Assembly: GCA_963691835.1 (NCBI GenBank)
Contig: OY829383.1
Location: 4,898,001 to 4,962,000 of the forward strand
Origin: G963691835 sp963691835
GTDB lineage: Bacteria; Pseudomonadota; Alphaproteobacteria; Thalassobaculales; Thalassobaculaceae
Length of the DNA stretch: 64,000 bases
Reading direction: 5' to 3'
Position 1 is the first letter of the stretch, and every line of letters starts with the position of its first letter. The translations under genes and the position numbers were made by a program. The notes beneath the pieces were generated by a model. The model saw nothing but the letters and a program-made list of their open reading frames with translations, had not been told where the DNA came from and ran no database searches. Below, piece after piece: positions 9,022 to 17,831 of the stretch.

Positions 9022-9035
9022 TGAAATCGATTTCA
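9022..9035. promoter_or_regulatory. Candidate LacI-type operator in the lacI/dctQ divergent promoter
   Basis: TGAAATCGATTTCA is a perfect 14-bp palindrome with the central CG typical of LacI-family operators. It lies between the divergent dctQ (start 8974) and lacI (start 9122) genes. An adjacent ATTTTCAT extends the AT-rich box. A one-mismatch copy lies upstream of udh. Confidence 0.7.
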
Positions 9036-9121
9036 CGATTTTCATGGTTACGAGTCAAGACCTTTCTCTTCACAGGGTTAAGCAAATGATATAAGAGATC
9101 TTTACTGATTGTCAGACCAGC

Positions 9122-10195
9122 ATGACCGCATCGGAAATGGGAAATCGTTTACAGGAAACGTCAACTCGTGTGCGTGTGACGGATGTCGCCAGGCTCGCCG
9201 GTTGCGCGCCCGCGACTGTGTCCCGGGCCCTCAACAACCCGGACAAGGTGTCGCCCGAAAAGCGGGAGCGCGTCGAGCGTGCGATGCTGGAGCTTGGCTA
9301 TGTCCGCAATCATGCGGCCCGCGCACTGCGGTCCCAGCGCTCCAACATGGTCGGCGTATTGATACCCACGCTTGACTACGCGCTTTATGCCCGCATGGTC
9401 GGGGCCGCGAACGCCCGCTTTTCCAGGGCCGGAATCTCGACCCTGATAGCAACGTTCAACTACGACCTGGACGCGGAGGTGCGAGAGGCGAAGCTTCTCC
9501 TCGAACGCGGAGCCGAAGCGCTGATGCTGGTTGGCAGCAAACATCGGCCGAAGCTTCATCAGATGCTTGATCAGTCAGGCGTACCCTTCGTCTGTACCTA
9601 CGTCTCGAACCCCAAGAGTTCTCATCCGACCGTTGGCTTCGACAACGCCGCCGCCGCCGCAAAGCTAGCTCAGCATCTGGTGCATCTCGGGCATCGGAAC
9701 ATTGGCGTAATCAGCGGCATGACCAAGGACAACGACCGGACCACAGAACGCCTTGAGGGGATCAAGGCGGAGCTTCAGCGGCACTCGATAGAACTCGAGC
9801 CATCCATGGTCATCGAGAGCCAGTATTCGATCTCAGATGGCCGGAAAGCTTGTGCCACCCTCCTGTCCCGCAACGAGCCGAGGCCAACCGCGATTCTGTG
9901 CGGCAATGACGTCCTGGCCCTGGGTGCGCTTGTCGAGTGCCGGGTGCGCGGCCACAAGGTGCCGGACGAGATTTCGATCGTCGGGTTCGACAATCAGGAA
10001 TTCTCCATGCACTCCAATCCACCGCTCACCACGATTGACGTGCCGGCGGAGCAGATGGGAATGACGGCAGCGGACTACATCCTCGGCAACCTTACCGGGG
10101 AGCCTAAAAGCCTCCACAATCCGGTCGACGTTGAGCTTATTCTCCGCGAGTCCTCGGCGCCCGCCGCTGACGGGCCGACGTCGAAGGACTCCTGA
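9122..10195 (+). CDS. LacI family transcriptional regulator of the uronate operon
   Basis: The 357-residue regulator has an N-terminal helix-turn-helix (about residues 17-65: VRVTDVARLAGCAPATVSRALNNP, then a hinge helix in NHAARALRSQRSNMVG). A periplasmic-binding-protein-like sensor domain follows, with TVGFDNAAAA, GHRNIGVISG and AILCGNDVLALGALVECR. The Gly-Cys-Ala before TVSRALN should read the operator. It is divergent from the uronate operon and shares its promoter region, so it probably represses the operon until a sugar acid binds. A second possible start lies at ATG 9137, which leaves the DNA-binding domain intact. Confidence 0.88.
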   Translation: MTASEMGNRLQETSTRVRVTDVARLAGCAPATVSRALNNPDKVSPEKRERVERAMLELGYVRNHAARALRSQRSNMVGVLIPTLDYALYARMVGAANARFSRAGISTLIATFNYDLDAEVREAKLLLERGAEALMLVGSKHRPKLHQMLDQSGVPFVCTYVSNPKSSHPTVGFDNAAAAAKLAQHLVHLGHRNIGVISGMTKDNDRTTERLEGIKAELQRHSIELEPSMVIESQYSISDGRKACATLLSRNEPRPTAILCGNDVLALGALVECRVRGHKVPDEISIVGFDNQEFSMHSNPPLTTIDVPAEQMGMTAADYILGNLTGEPKSLHNPVDVELILRESSAPAADGPTSKDS

Positions 10196-10206
10196 CCGGA
10201 AGCCGA

Positions 10207-10773
10207 TCAGATGTCCTGGCGCTGACCCAACCAGACTTCCTGAGCCTGGGTTTTGATGATCGCCACCCGCTGCCGGACCTCGTCATCGGTGATGGAGCTG
10301 ACCGGATGGTCGATGACCACCGGACGCAGTTCCGGCATCCCGATCGCCACGCGGGTCAGGCGCGTTTCGTTGACGAACTCCGTCGTGATGATCGGGGCCG
10401 ACGGGATACCCCGATCCTCCAGCGCAACGGAGTCCCGGATACAGCAGGAACAACAGGACCCGCAGTCGCCGATGGCCGTCAAGACGATGTCGTTCTCATT
10501 GGCGATCTGATCGATCAGTTCGGCCGGTGCATCACTGGAAAAGCCGTGTGTCTTCACATAGTAGTTCACCGTTGCGAAACCGATCTCTGCCGACAATGCC
10601 TCAGCGGAGCCACGCAGCAGCTTGTTCGCGTTCCATTTGGAATTGTCGAGGATGCCGAGACGAAGACCCTCGAGCGTGTTCTTGCGGTTGGCCAGCGGCC
10701 GGGAATCGACAGCCACTTCACCACGAGGATCAAAGATCGTAACGGACCGAAGCAGGTTGCTGTTCGCCATCAT
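10207..10773 (-). CDS. UGSC-motif protein, cysteine form
   Basis: The 188-residue protein carries IGDCGSCCSCCIRDSV with Cys at 104, 107, 108, 110 and 111. GDxGSC is the signature of the UGSC (seleno)protein family, in which the first position is Sec or Cys; here it is an ordinary TGC codon. The rest looks like a small alpha/beta domain. No signal peptide or membrane helix is seen, so it should be cytoplasmic. It starts 11 bases after the stop of a 372-residue partner and is the second gene of that pair. The second ATG at 10770 has better spacing from GGAGG. The function is unknown; a thiol redox or reductive role is only a guess from the cysteines. Confidence 0.72.
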   Translation of the reverse strand: MMANSNLLRSVTIFDPRGEVAVDSRPLANRKNTLEGLRLGILDNSKWNANKLLRGSAEALSAEIGFATVNYYVKTHGFSSDAPAELIDQIANENDIVLTAIGDCGSCCSCCIRDSVALEDRGIPSAPIITTEFVNETRLTRVAIGMPELRPVVIDHPVSSITDDEVRQRVAIIKTQAQEVWLGQRQDI

Positions 10774-10784
10774 GTCCTCCGGGA

Positions 10785-11903
10785 CTAGAGTTTGCAGAGA
10801 CCGTCGGCGCAGTCGGCCGGGTCGAGCCCTTGGGTCTCATCGATGGCCCGCAGGGCCGGCGAATTCATGTGGCCCCATCCGGGGATGAAAGCCGAGAAGC
10901 GGCCGGCGTCACCACCGATGACGAAGAGATGGATCCGGTCTGGACTTTCCACGATTGGAATACGGCTGTCCGGTCCCCGCTTGTACCACTTGGGCAGATT
11001 CCGGTTGTAAACCTTGCCATAGCGGTGTTCCCGCGAGATCGCGTCAAACCGGTTTCCAGAATGCATCCAGAGGTAGCTCTTGATGTCGTTCCGGGTCCAT
11101 CCGTGCTTCGCGATGGTGCGGGCATGCTCCAGCCCCAGCATCACCGTGCAATGCCCGCTCAACACAGCCGTGTTTGAGGCAACCGTGCTCATCGCGGAGC
11201 ACATCGTGTCGAGAATGCCTTCAGGGTCGTTGCACTGATGATCGGTCACGCTGTGTGGCGCTTCCGCAGCGATCGCGAATACCGTCGACGTCTCTGCGTT
11301 GTAGCCCTGTTCCACGTGGTAGGGCGCAAGCGGGCTGGCTTCCTCATGCTCGCAGATGCAGTAGCTGTATTTGGCGGGGTTACCCAAAGTGCACTTGTCG
11401 AGGTCAGGCGCCCTGCCCCCGCCGACATTCAGCATGATCAGACGAATGGCCCGGCCGATCGTTGCGTTGGCGCGGTTCCCCGACCCGAAGGCGTTGGCGC
11501 CGCCGTTCATGCCGATCTTGCGCGCGATCGGGCCGTTCACGACGACCAGCGGCGAGGCCATGTGGGTCGTCGCCTGAACACCATTCAAATTGAACTGGCG
11601 TTCCGTAAGCGCCAGCATCGCCGCCCGCACCACCGGCGCGTATTCAGGCTTGCAGCCCGCCATCACCATGTTGATGGCCAGAACCTCGCGGGTGAGCGCT
11701 CCCCAGCGGGGCGGGATCTTGCACTCCACGAACGCCGGGTCGCCACCCAGCGCCGCGACGACGGCATCGACCGTCTCGCGCGTCGGCGGCACGACGGGCA
11801 AACCGTCCGTCCATCCGCGCTCAAAATACTCTTCGACCAGATCGTGATGCGAGAGTGCCACGATGCCGGCGTCCTCGATCGACAAGGTTTCGGCGGTGCT
11901 CAT
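10785..11903 (-). CDS. Conserved protein of unknown function, partner of the UGSC protein
   Basis: The 372-residue product has no signal peptide or clear membrane helix. Visible features are an acidic N-terminus with ERGWTDGLPVVPPTRETV, a Gly-Asn-rich centre (GMNGGANAFGSGNRANATIGRAI), KYSYCICEHEEASP with two close cysteines, and a C-terminal tail DCADGLCKL with Cys 365 and Cys 370. I do not recognise the fold. The 11-base gap to the UGSC gene and shared strand point to joint function, possibly as two subunits exchanging thiols through the C-terminal pair. GGAGAG precedes the start. Confidence 0.65.
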   Translation of the reverse strand: MSTAETLSIEDAGIVALSHHDLVEEYFERGWTDGLPVVPPTRETVDAVVAALGGDPAFVECKIPPRWGALTREVLAINMVMAGCKPEYAPVVRAAMLALTERQFNLNGVQATTHMASPLVVVNGPIARKIGMNGGANAFGSGNRANATIGRAIRLIMLNVGGGRAPDLDKCTLGNPAKYSYCICEHEEASPLAPYHVEQGYNAETSTVFAIAAEAPHSVTDHQCNDPEGILDTMCSAMSTVASNTAVLSGHCTVMLGLEHARTIAKHGWTRNDIKSYLWMHSGNRFDAISREHRYGKVYNRNLPKWYKRGPDSRIPIVESPDRIHLFVIGGDAGRFSAFIPGWGHMNSPALRAIDETQGLDPADCADGLCKL

Positions 11904-12000
11904 GCTGATCTCTCCATCTCATTGCGCGGATGATGAGGAGAGAGTACGTGCCACGATGCGATTATAGCAAAATCATTCCTATATCAGTTATTATTCCATT

Positions 12001-12924
12001 TTATGCATCAACGGAGTCCCAAAGGTCCACGACTGTCTCCATCAGTCCCATAGCCGCAGGCGACAAGGTCCGGTCCTTCAGCCAGACAATCCCGACATCC
12101 AACGCGATCCTGGGGTCTCTGACGCGAAGACGGACCAGTCCGTTGCCGAGAGGACCGCCGATGGCTGCCGAGGGCACCAGCCCGACCCCCGCTCCCGCAC
12201 GCACAAAACTCAAAAGGGTCGGGATCTGGGAAACAACGACGGCATGCCGCAACCGGATACCCCGGGCCGCCGCGGTGCTGTCGAGAACCCGCCTGGTCTG
12301 TGCTTCAGCCGGAAGCGAGACCAGCGCCACCTCGGAGAGTCTGTCGAATTCGACAGCGTGGTCCGGGGACTCCGCAAGGGGATGCTCTTTTCCGGCGACA
12401 AGATCGAACTGCCCCGTGCCGAGCCGCCGTGTCTCCATCGTTTCCGGGGTGTCGACAAGGTAGTTGAGGCCAAAGTCCGCGACCCCCGCCTTCACGTCAT
12501 CGATGACGCTGCCGTGGATCCCGTCCCTGACCTGGATCTCGATGCCCGGACGGTCCTGCCGATAAGCCGCGATGGCATGGGGGAGGATGCCATTCGCCAA
12601 TGAAATCGTACTGCTGACGATCACCTGACCACGCTGTTGTTCCGCCAACTCCCGCATGCTCTCCACGGCGATCCGAAGATCGCTCGTGATCCGCTTCGAG
12701 ACGGCAATGAACTCCCGCCCGGCTTCTGTAACCCGGACGGTTCGCGTCGACCGCTCAAACAGTTGAACACCCAGAACATCCTCAACCCGTTTGATCGAGC
12801 GTGTCAGGGCGGGCTGGGACATGCGCAAGGATGCTGCCGCTGCAACAAAACTCCGGTACTCCGCCACAGCCAATACGGCTGCGATCTGGCGGGCACCGAT
12901 ATCAGGGATGTGACTCGGGTCCAT
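12001..12924 (-). CDS. LysR family transcriptional regulator
   Basis: The 307-residue protein has a LysR winged helix-turn-helix at about residues 11-70 (IAAVLAVAEYRSFVAAAASLRMSQPALTRSIKRVEDVLG), then a type 2 periplasmic-binding effector domain. It lies upstream of the UGSC pair on the same strand (97-base gap) and divergent from the amidase gene (150-base gap). Either or both could be its target. Confidence 0.88.
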   Translation of the reverse strand: MDPSHIPDIGARQIAAVLAVAEYRSFVAAAASLRMSQPALTRSIKRVEDVLGVQLFERSTRTVRVTEAGREFIAVSKRITSDLRIAVESMRELAEQQRGQVIVSSTISLANGILPHAIAAYRQDRPGIEIQVRDGIHGSVIDDVKAGVADFGLNYLVDTPETMETRRLGTGQFDLVAGKEHPLAESPDHAVEFDRLSEVALVSLPAEAQTRRVLDSTAAARGIRLRHAVVVSQIPTLLSFVRAGAGVGLVPSAAIGGPLGNGLVRLRVRDPRIALDVGIVWLKDRTLSPAAMGLMETVVDLWDSVDA

Positions 12925-13074
12925 TCACCGATTAATGCATTCAACGGAACATGTTTGAAGATCCGTCTTAACAAGACATTGGTCCCGACGGACCTCCCGC
13001 TTGCCAGCACCGCGGCAAAACGATTTGGTGCCCCGTGGGACACGACGCCAGCCAAGCCGCCCGGGAGCCTGTAA

Positions 13075-14382
13075 ATGATGGATGCCTACCGCCTGACCGC
13101 CATTGAGGCCGCCTCAGAAATCGAGAACGGGAATCTAACCCCCGCCGATTTGGTTCAAAGCTGTCTCGACCGTGCGGCTGTGACCGAAGCGGATGTGAAG
13201 GCGTGGCAGTATCTGGGAGCGGACGAGGCCCTGATGGAAGCGCGTCTGCTGCAAACGGTCAGCGCGTCGGGCCCACTCTACGCCATTCCGTTCGGTGTGA
13301 AGGACATCATCGATGTAGCGGGTATGCCGACCGGTTTCGGGACGCCGATCTACAATGGCCACGTCTCCCACAGATCGGCCGGGTGCGTCGCCCTGCTGGA
13401 AGAGGCGGGCGCGGTGTGCCTCGGCAAGACCGTGACGACGGAGATGGCCCACTACCATCCGGGAAAGACGCGTAATCCCCATCGACCGTCACACACGCCC
13501 GGCGGGTCCTCCAGTGGCAGCGCGGCGGCGGTGGCATCCGGGACCGTACCGATCGCACTCGGCACCCAGACGACGGGTTCCGTGCTCCGTCCGGCCTCGT
13601 ATTGCGGGGTCTTCGGATTCAAGCCGAGTTTCGGAGACGTTGTCCGCTCGGGCATGATGGAGTGCGTCTCATCGTTCGATACGGTGGGGTGGTTCAGCCG
13701 CAGTGTCGCCGACCTCGAATTGGCGCGCTGCGGCTTGCTTCGCTTACCTTTCTTACCCTTGGCGGAGGTGGACGTCTCCGAGCTTCGCATTGGTGTCTTC
13801 CGCAGCCCGGATTGGGACAAGGCCGAGCCCGCATCCCAGACCGCACTTTTGAGAACCGTTGAGGCCTTGTCCGCAGCCGGCGCCCGCATCTGGGATGTTT
13901 CCCCTCCCGGCGGCTTCGAAGACCTCGCAGCCCACCACCGGACGATCGCCGGGTTTGAGTTTGCGCGGGCCATTACATGGGAAAGAACCCAGCACGCGTC
14001 GAAACTCAGCCCGAAACTGGTGAATGGCCGTTGCGAAGACGGCCTGAAAACGCGCTACGAAGACTATGTTGCAGCTCAGGAGGCACTGGTGGCCGCACGG
14101 GCTTTGTACCGTTCACTGATCGCGGACCTCGACGCCCTGATCACGCCCGCAGCCATCGGCCCGGCACTTGAGGGGCTGGCAGTCACCGGAGAGCCCGTGT
14201 TCAACACAGCTTGGACAGCCCTACACGTGCCGGCGGTATCGGTTCCCGCTTTTAGGGACGACACGGGCTTGCCCATCGGCGTTCAAGTCGTGGGCGCGTT
14301 CCGTCAGGACGGGCGTCTGCTGGCGACGGCCCAAGCGATCTCTCGCGTTCTGGATGTCGAAACCGTGCGGCCAGTCGGCTGA
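13075..14382 (+). CDS. Amidase (amidase signature family)
   Basis: The 435-residue enzyme has the Ser-cisSer-Lys triad of the amidase signature family. The Lys lies in PFGVKDIIDVAGMPTGFG near residue 75, and the two serines lie in TPGGSSSGSAAAVASG near residues 143-156, with a following GTQTTGSVLRPASYCG. The glutamine usual in the loop after the nucleophile is present in this segment. Such enzymes hydrolyse amides to acid and ammonia in the cytoplasm; the substrate is not evident. It is convergent with a TRAP operon and divergent from a LysR gene, which suggests a regulated import-and-hydrolysis unit. Confidence 0.88.
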   Translation: MMDAYRLTAIEAASEIENGNLTPADLVQSCLDRAAVTEADVKAWQYLGADEALMEARLLQTVSASGPLYAIPFGVKDIIDVAGMPTGFGTPIYNGHVSHRSAGCVALLEEAGAVCLGKTVTTEMAHYHPGKTRNPHRPSHTPGGSSSGSAAAVASGTVPIALGTQTTGSVLRPASYCGVFGFKPSFGDVVRSGMMECVSSFDTVGWFSRSVADLELARCGLLRLPFLPLAEVDVSELRIGVFRSPDWDKAEPASQTALLRTVEALSAAGARIWDVSPPGGFEDLAAHHRTIAGFEFARAITWERTQHASKLSPKLVNGRCEDGLKTRYEDYVAAQEALVAARALYRSLIADLDALITPAAIGPALEGLAVTGEPVFNTAWTALHVPAVSVPAFRDDTGLPIGVQVVGAFRQDGRLLATAQAISRVLDVETVRPVG

Positions 14383-14411
14383 TATGCGGCCGCACGGATT
14401 TCCAGATAGCG

Positions 14412-15695
14412 TCAGCCGAAAACCGACCGTACCGCCAGATTGGGCAGCCACAGGACAATGGCGGGAACCAGCATACACAGGACAAGCACGCACCCATCCG
14501 TGATCAGGAAGGGGAACGACCCCCGCATCACTGTCGTGACCGGCACACCGGTGGTGCCGCTGACGGCAAACAAGTTCAGCCCGACCGGCGGAATGACAGC
14601 CCCCATCTCGATACACAGCGCGAACAGGATGCCGAGATGGATTGGGTCGATGCCAAGCGTGATCGACACTGGATAAATCACCGGCACAACCAGCACCAAC
14701 ACCGCCACGCCCGTCAGGAACATGGATAGCATCAGCAGCACGCCCATCAGCAGCCCCAGGAAGGCAATCGGGCTCAATCCCAGCTCGGTCACCCACTCTG
14801 CGATATCCTGCGGCCAACCCTGGTTCGCCAGCAGAAACTGGAAGATGCCGACGCCGCCGAGAACGAAGAACAGGATAGCCGTCAGGTTCACCGCCCGCTG
14901 GGTCGCGAAATACGCTTCCTTAAAGAACCGGCCCCGCAGGGCGAACGCGCCGTATGCCAGAGCATAGGCGCACGCGGCGGCACCGGATTCCGTCGGCGTG
15001 AGCACACCCCCGTAGAGTCCGCCCAGCACGATCACGGGCATGAACAGGGCCGGCAACGCGTCAACGGCTGCGTCCCACAGCTCCTTGAGCTTGAACTTGT
15101 TCGCAGGTAGGGCCAAGAGTGCGGCCATCGTCAGTACGATCACGGCGTCGCTGATCGCCAGCATCAGACCAGGCGTCACACCGGCGAAAAACAGCTTGAT
15201 GATCGACTGTTCCGTCAGCACGCCGTACAGGATCAGCGTGATGCTCGGGGGGATCAGGATAGCAATGCCGCCACCCGTGGCGATCACGCCAGCCGCCATC
15301 CATTTCGGGTAACCCCGCTTCAGCATTTCGGGATAGGCCACCACGCCCATCGCGGCGGCCATGGCCGTGCTTGAGCCGGAGATCGCGCCGAACATCACGG
15401 CGGCCAGGATGGTTGCGTAAGCGAACCCGCCAGGGAGCCAGCCAATCAGGGCATCCGCGAACCGGAACAGCTTCTTGATGAGACCCGTGCGCTCCATCAG
15501 GAAGCCGGCGTACACGAAGAACGGAATCGCCATCAGCGTGTACTTGTTCACGAAGCTGAAGAACGACCGGAAGATGGCGCTCTCGCTCAGCAGCGGGTCG
15601 TAAAGGATATAGGCGACCGTGACGCCGGTAAGGGCTACGGCAATGGGGGCGCCAAGCGCCAGCAGCGAGAGGAGCGCGGTTCCGAGAAAGGCCAT
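14412..15695 (-). CDS. dctM: TRAP transporter large permease (DctM), second system
   Basis: The 427-residue membrane protein shows the DctM landmarks: PFFVYAGFLMERTGLI, MFGAISGSSTAMAAAMGVVAYPEMLKRGY, GGVLTPTESGAAACAYALAYG and GAVIPPVGLNLFAVSG. It starts two bases after dctQ. With that gene and the binding protein it forms a tripartite sodium-driven importer of organic acids. Confidence 0.92.
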   Translation of the reverse strand: MAFLGTALLSLLALGAPIAVALTGVTVAYILYDPLLSESAIFRSFFSFVNKYTLMAIPFFVYAGFLMERTGLIKKLFRFADALIGWLPGGFAYATILAAVMFGAISGSSTAMAAAMGVVAYPEMLKRGYPKWMAAGVIATGGGIAILIPPSITLILYGVLTEQSIIKLFFAGVTPGLMLAISDAVIVLTMAALLALPANKFKLKELWDAAVDALPALFMPVIVLGGLYGGVLTPTESGAAACAYALAYGAFALRGRFFKEAYFATQRAVNLTAILFFVLGGVGIFQFLLANQGWPQDIAEWVTELGLSPIAFLGLLMGVLLMLSMFLTGVAVLVLVVPVIYPVSITLGIDPIHLGILFALCIEMGAVIPPVGLNLFAVSGTTGVPVTTVMRGSFPFLITDGCVLVLCMLVPAIVLWLPNLAVRSVFG

Positions 15696-15697
15696 GA

Positions 15698-16255
15698 CTA
15701 GATCTCAACCCCCTCTTCGACCGGTGCCCACTCGTACACTTTCTTGCCGAAGATCGCGCGAATATCCTGATAAAGCTGGAAGAATGCCACGATCGCCATC
15801 GTGACGAATGTAATGATAAGGGCGAGCTGAAACGGCCAAATCACGAGAACCATGGAGGTTGTCGTCCGCTCCATCATCATCGACCGTTCAACGGTCGGGA
15901 TCCCCCAGTAGGCCAGCGCGGAGTACAGCGCGAGCGACATGGCGGTGATCAGGGCGCGGATGGACAGGACCAACTTCTCCATGCCCATGTCTTCGAGGGT
16001 GTCGACGACGAAGCTCACCCGGAGATGGGAGCGACGGGCCTGAGTGACCGCGAAATACAGAAACACGGACGAGACGATGCCGTAGGTGACCGCGTCCTGA
16101 CCCCAGTCGTAGACGACGCTGAAAACATAGCGCCGAAACACTTCCAAGATGGCCAAGCTTGTCCCAAGGAACATGGCCAGGATTGCCAGATTGCCGATGA
16201 CATCATCCAGCAAGTAGCGAAACAGCCGGTAGACCCGGTCGAAAATGCGATCCAT
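15698..16255 (-). CDS. dctQ: TRAP transporter small permease (DctQ), second system
   Basis: The 185-residue protein has four predicted helices and the DctQ pattern VYDWGQDAVTYGIVSSVFLYFAVTQARRSHLRVSFVVD. It follows the binding-protein gene after a 113-base gap that holds a strong hairpin with a T-run, and precedes dctM directly. Confidence 0.88.
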   Translation of the reverse strand: MDRIFDRVYRLFRYLLDDVIGNLAILAMFLGTSLAILEVFRRYVFSVVYDWGQDAVTYGIVSSVFLYFAVTQARRSHLRVSFVVDTLEDMGMEKLVLSIRALITAMSLALYSALAYWGIPTVERSMMMERTTTSMVLVIWPFQLALIITFVTMAIVAFFQLYQDIRAIFGKKVYEWAPVEEGVEI

Positions 16256-16315
16256 GCCAGCCCCCGATTGACCAACGCGTCCGGCGCAATACCCGCTTCA
16301 TGCACCGGCATCAAA

Positions 16316-16351
16316 GTAAAAAAGCGGCCAGCCTCCAGGGACTGGCCGCTT
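16316..16351 (-). terminator. Intrinsic terminator/attenuator after TRAP binding protein
   Basis: Ten-base arms (16322-16331 and 16342-16351) pair perfectly, and on the minus strand are followed by six T residues. It lies between dctP and dctQ. It would end most transcripts after the binding protein and let a minority run on. Confidence 0.8.
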
Positions 16352-16368
16352 GAAAGCGTCGGAGACGC

Positions 16369-17517
16369 TTACTTCTTACGGTACTTGGCGAACAGCTTGC
16401 CCATCTCGGCGCAATTGGCCTGCTCGAGCTGGCTGGAACCGGTCGGGTACTTCGCAACCGCGGCCTTGGCCTCCTCGGCGAACTTGTCGACCCACTGGTC
16501 GGCACCGGACGGCGTGTTGGCCTTGATCCAGTCAGACGTGGCGGAGCCGAGTTGCTTCGCAAGGACACCGGCTTGCTGATCGCTCATCACGAAGATGCCG
16601 GGTGCACTGGCATCGGTCGTGCCGAACTTGTCGATCAGCATCTTGTCGTTGCAGAAGTTCGCTTCCTTGGCGAGCGGCAGAACCTCTTCGGTGATGATCT
16701 TCTGGATGATCGCCTGATGCTCCGGCTTGACGCCGCTCCACCACTTATTGGACGCCGCCAAGTAGTAGTAGTCGCCGACGATGCCGTTCACACCGGCCAC
16801 CGAGAAGTACGGGGCCTGTTCCTTGACACGGTTCCAACCGCCGAGGCTGGTCAGAAGGCCGTCGATGACGCCGGTCTCAAGCGCCGGCGGGACGTCGCCG
16901 AAAGCCATCGTGGTCGGGTTGGCACCGAACGCGCCCAGCAGGGCGTTCTCAGCCGGGCCCATGGACCGCATCTTCTTGTTGGCGAAATCATCCGGCGAGA
17001 TCAGGCGTCCATCACGGCCGCCGACACCCATGTAGAAGGACAGGTGAGCGGTGCCGAACATCTTCACATCGTGGATGTCGTTAAAGCGCTTCGCCAGCAT
17101 CTGATAGGTTTCGAAGTTATCGAGCTCGTTGATCGCACCGGGGGTGGTCAACAGCATCGGGCCAACGACGACGTTGGCGTACGGATCGACCTGAGCGGTC
17201 TTGCCGAACTGGCCCCAGGCCATCTCGAGGTTACCCTCGGTCATGGCTTCGATGGCTTCCGGGATCTTGTAGAGCGAGGAAGACACGAAGATCCGGACGC
17301 TGCTGCCCGGGATCTCTTCTTCAACCCGGTCCTTCAAGCGCTCCATGGCGATGGCTGCCGGGTGCGGCAGGCCAGCCGTATCGGATGCGACGCGGATCGT
17401 GACTTCGGCGCTGGCGCTTGACGCGACAAGGGCGCCGGCCATGGCGACGGAACAGCCGAGGGCCGTCAGGCCACCACCGGCAATTCGGTTCAACCAGGAT
17501 TTACTGTTGGATGACAT
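16369..17517 (-). CDS. dctP: TRAP transporter substrate-binding protein (DctP), second system
   Basis: The 382-residue protein has a signal peptide (about 1-37, ending SSASA-EVT) and the DctP fold. The ligand-contact region reads DFANKKMRSMGPAENALLGAFGANPTTMAFGDVPPALETGVIDGLLTS, longer than the first system's binding protein. It is the first gene of its operon and divergent from a TauD-type dioxygenase. The ligand is not evident; a carboxylate is usual. Confidence 0.9.
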   Translation of the reverse strand: MSSNSKSWLNRIAGGGLTALGCSVAMAGALVASSASAEVTIRVASDTAGLPHPAAIAMERLKDRVEEEIPGSSVRIFVSSSLYKIPEAIEAMTEGNLEMAWGQFGKTAQVDPYANVVVGPMLLTTPGAINELDNFETYQMLAKRFNDIHDVKMFGTAHLSFYMGVGGRDGRLISPDDFANKKMRSMGPAENALLGAFGANPTTMAFGDVPPALETGVIDGLLTSLGGWNRVKEQAPYFSVAGVNGIVGDYYYLAASNKWWSGVKPEHQAIIQKIITEEVLPLAKEANFCNDKMLIDKFGTTDASAPGIFVMSDQQAGVLAKQLGSATSDWIKANTPSGADQWVDKFAEEAKAAVAKYPTGSSQLEQANCAEMGKLFAKYRKK

Positions 17518-17831
17518 CTAGGCGGTCTCCTTCCTTGGATACTGCAGTGAGCACATCTGCTTCGTACGGATCTTTGCGACAGTGATCTGTCCGCTTATGC
17601 CGAGCATGCATGGGAGACTTGCATCAGCCGCATAGGAAAACAAGGGATGCCGGGGCGATGATTCCTTAATTTGCTTCAAAATTCCGGCATCCGAAACAAC
17701 ACCGCCCGGCACACCATGAGCACCTAGTCATTTGAGGCAAGAAAGTGGCGCTGAGACAGCGTTTTTGACGCGCGCCGAACGTTGGGGAATGATGCGCCGA
17801 TCGGCTTGTTTACAGCGCGATGGAGAGACCA
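17518..17831. promoter_or_regulatory. Divergent promoter region between dctP and the TauD-type gene
   Basis: This 314-base gap holds no convincing gene. It contains a 9-bp perfect inverted repeat (GGATGCCGG at 17645-17653 and CCGGCATCC at 17684-17692) with a 30-base spacer, which could be a paired operator. A short 5-bp stem followed by TTTTT (17749-17766) lies upstream of the dioxygenase start on the plus strand and may be a weak attenuator. Confidence 0.45.

Noticed and set aside
10462..10464. Selenocysteine at the UGSC motif
   Set aside because: The codon is TGC, not TGA, so no Sec insertion is needed here.
17518..17712. A 64-codon minus-strand frame upstream of the second TRAP operon
   Set aside because: It has no ribosome site and covers the promoter region and inverted repeat.
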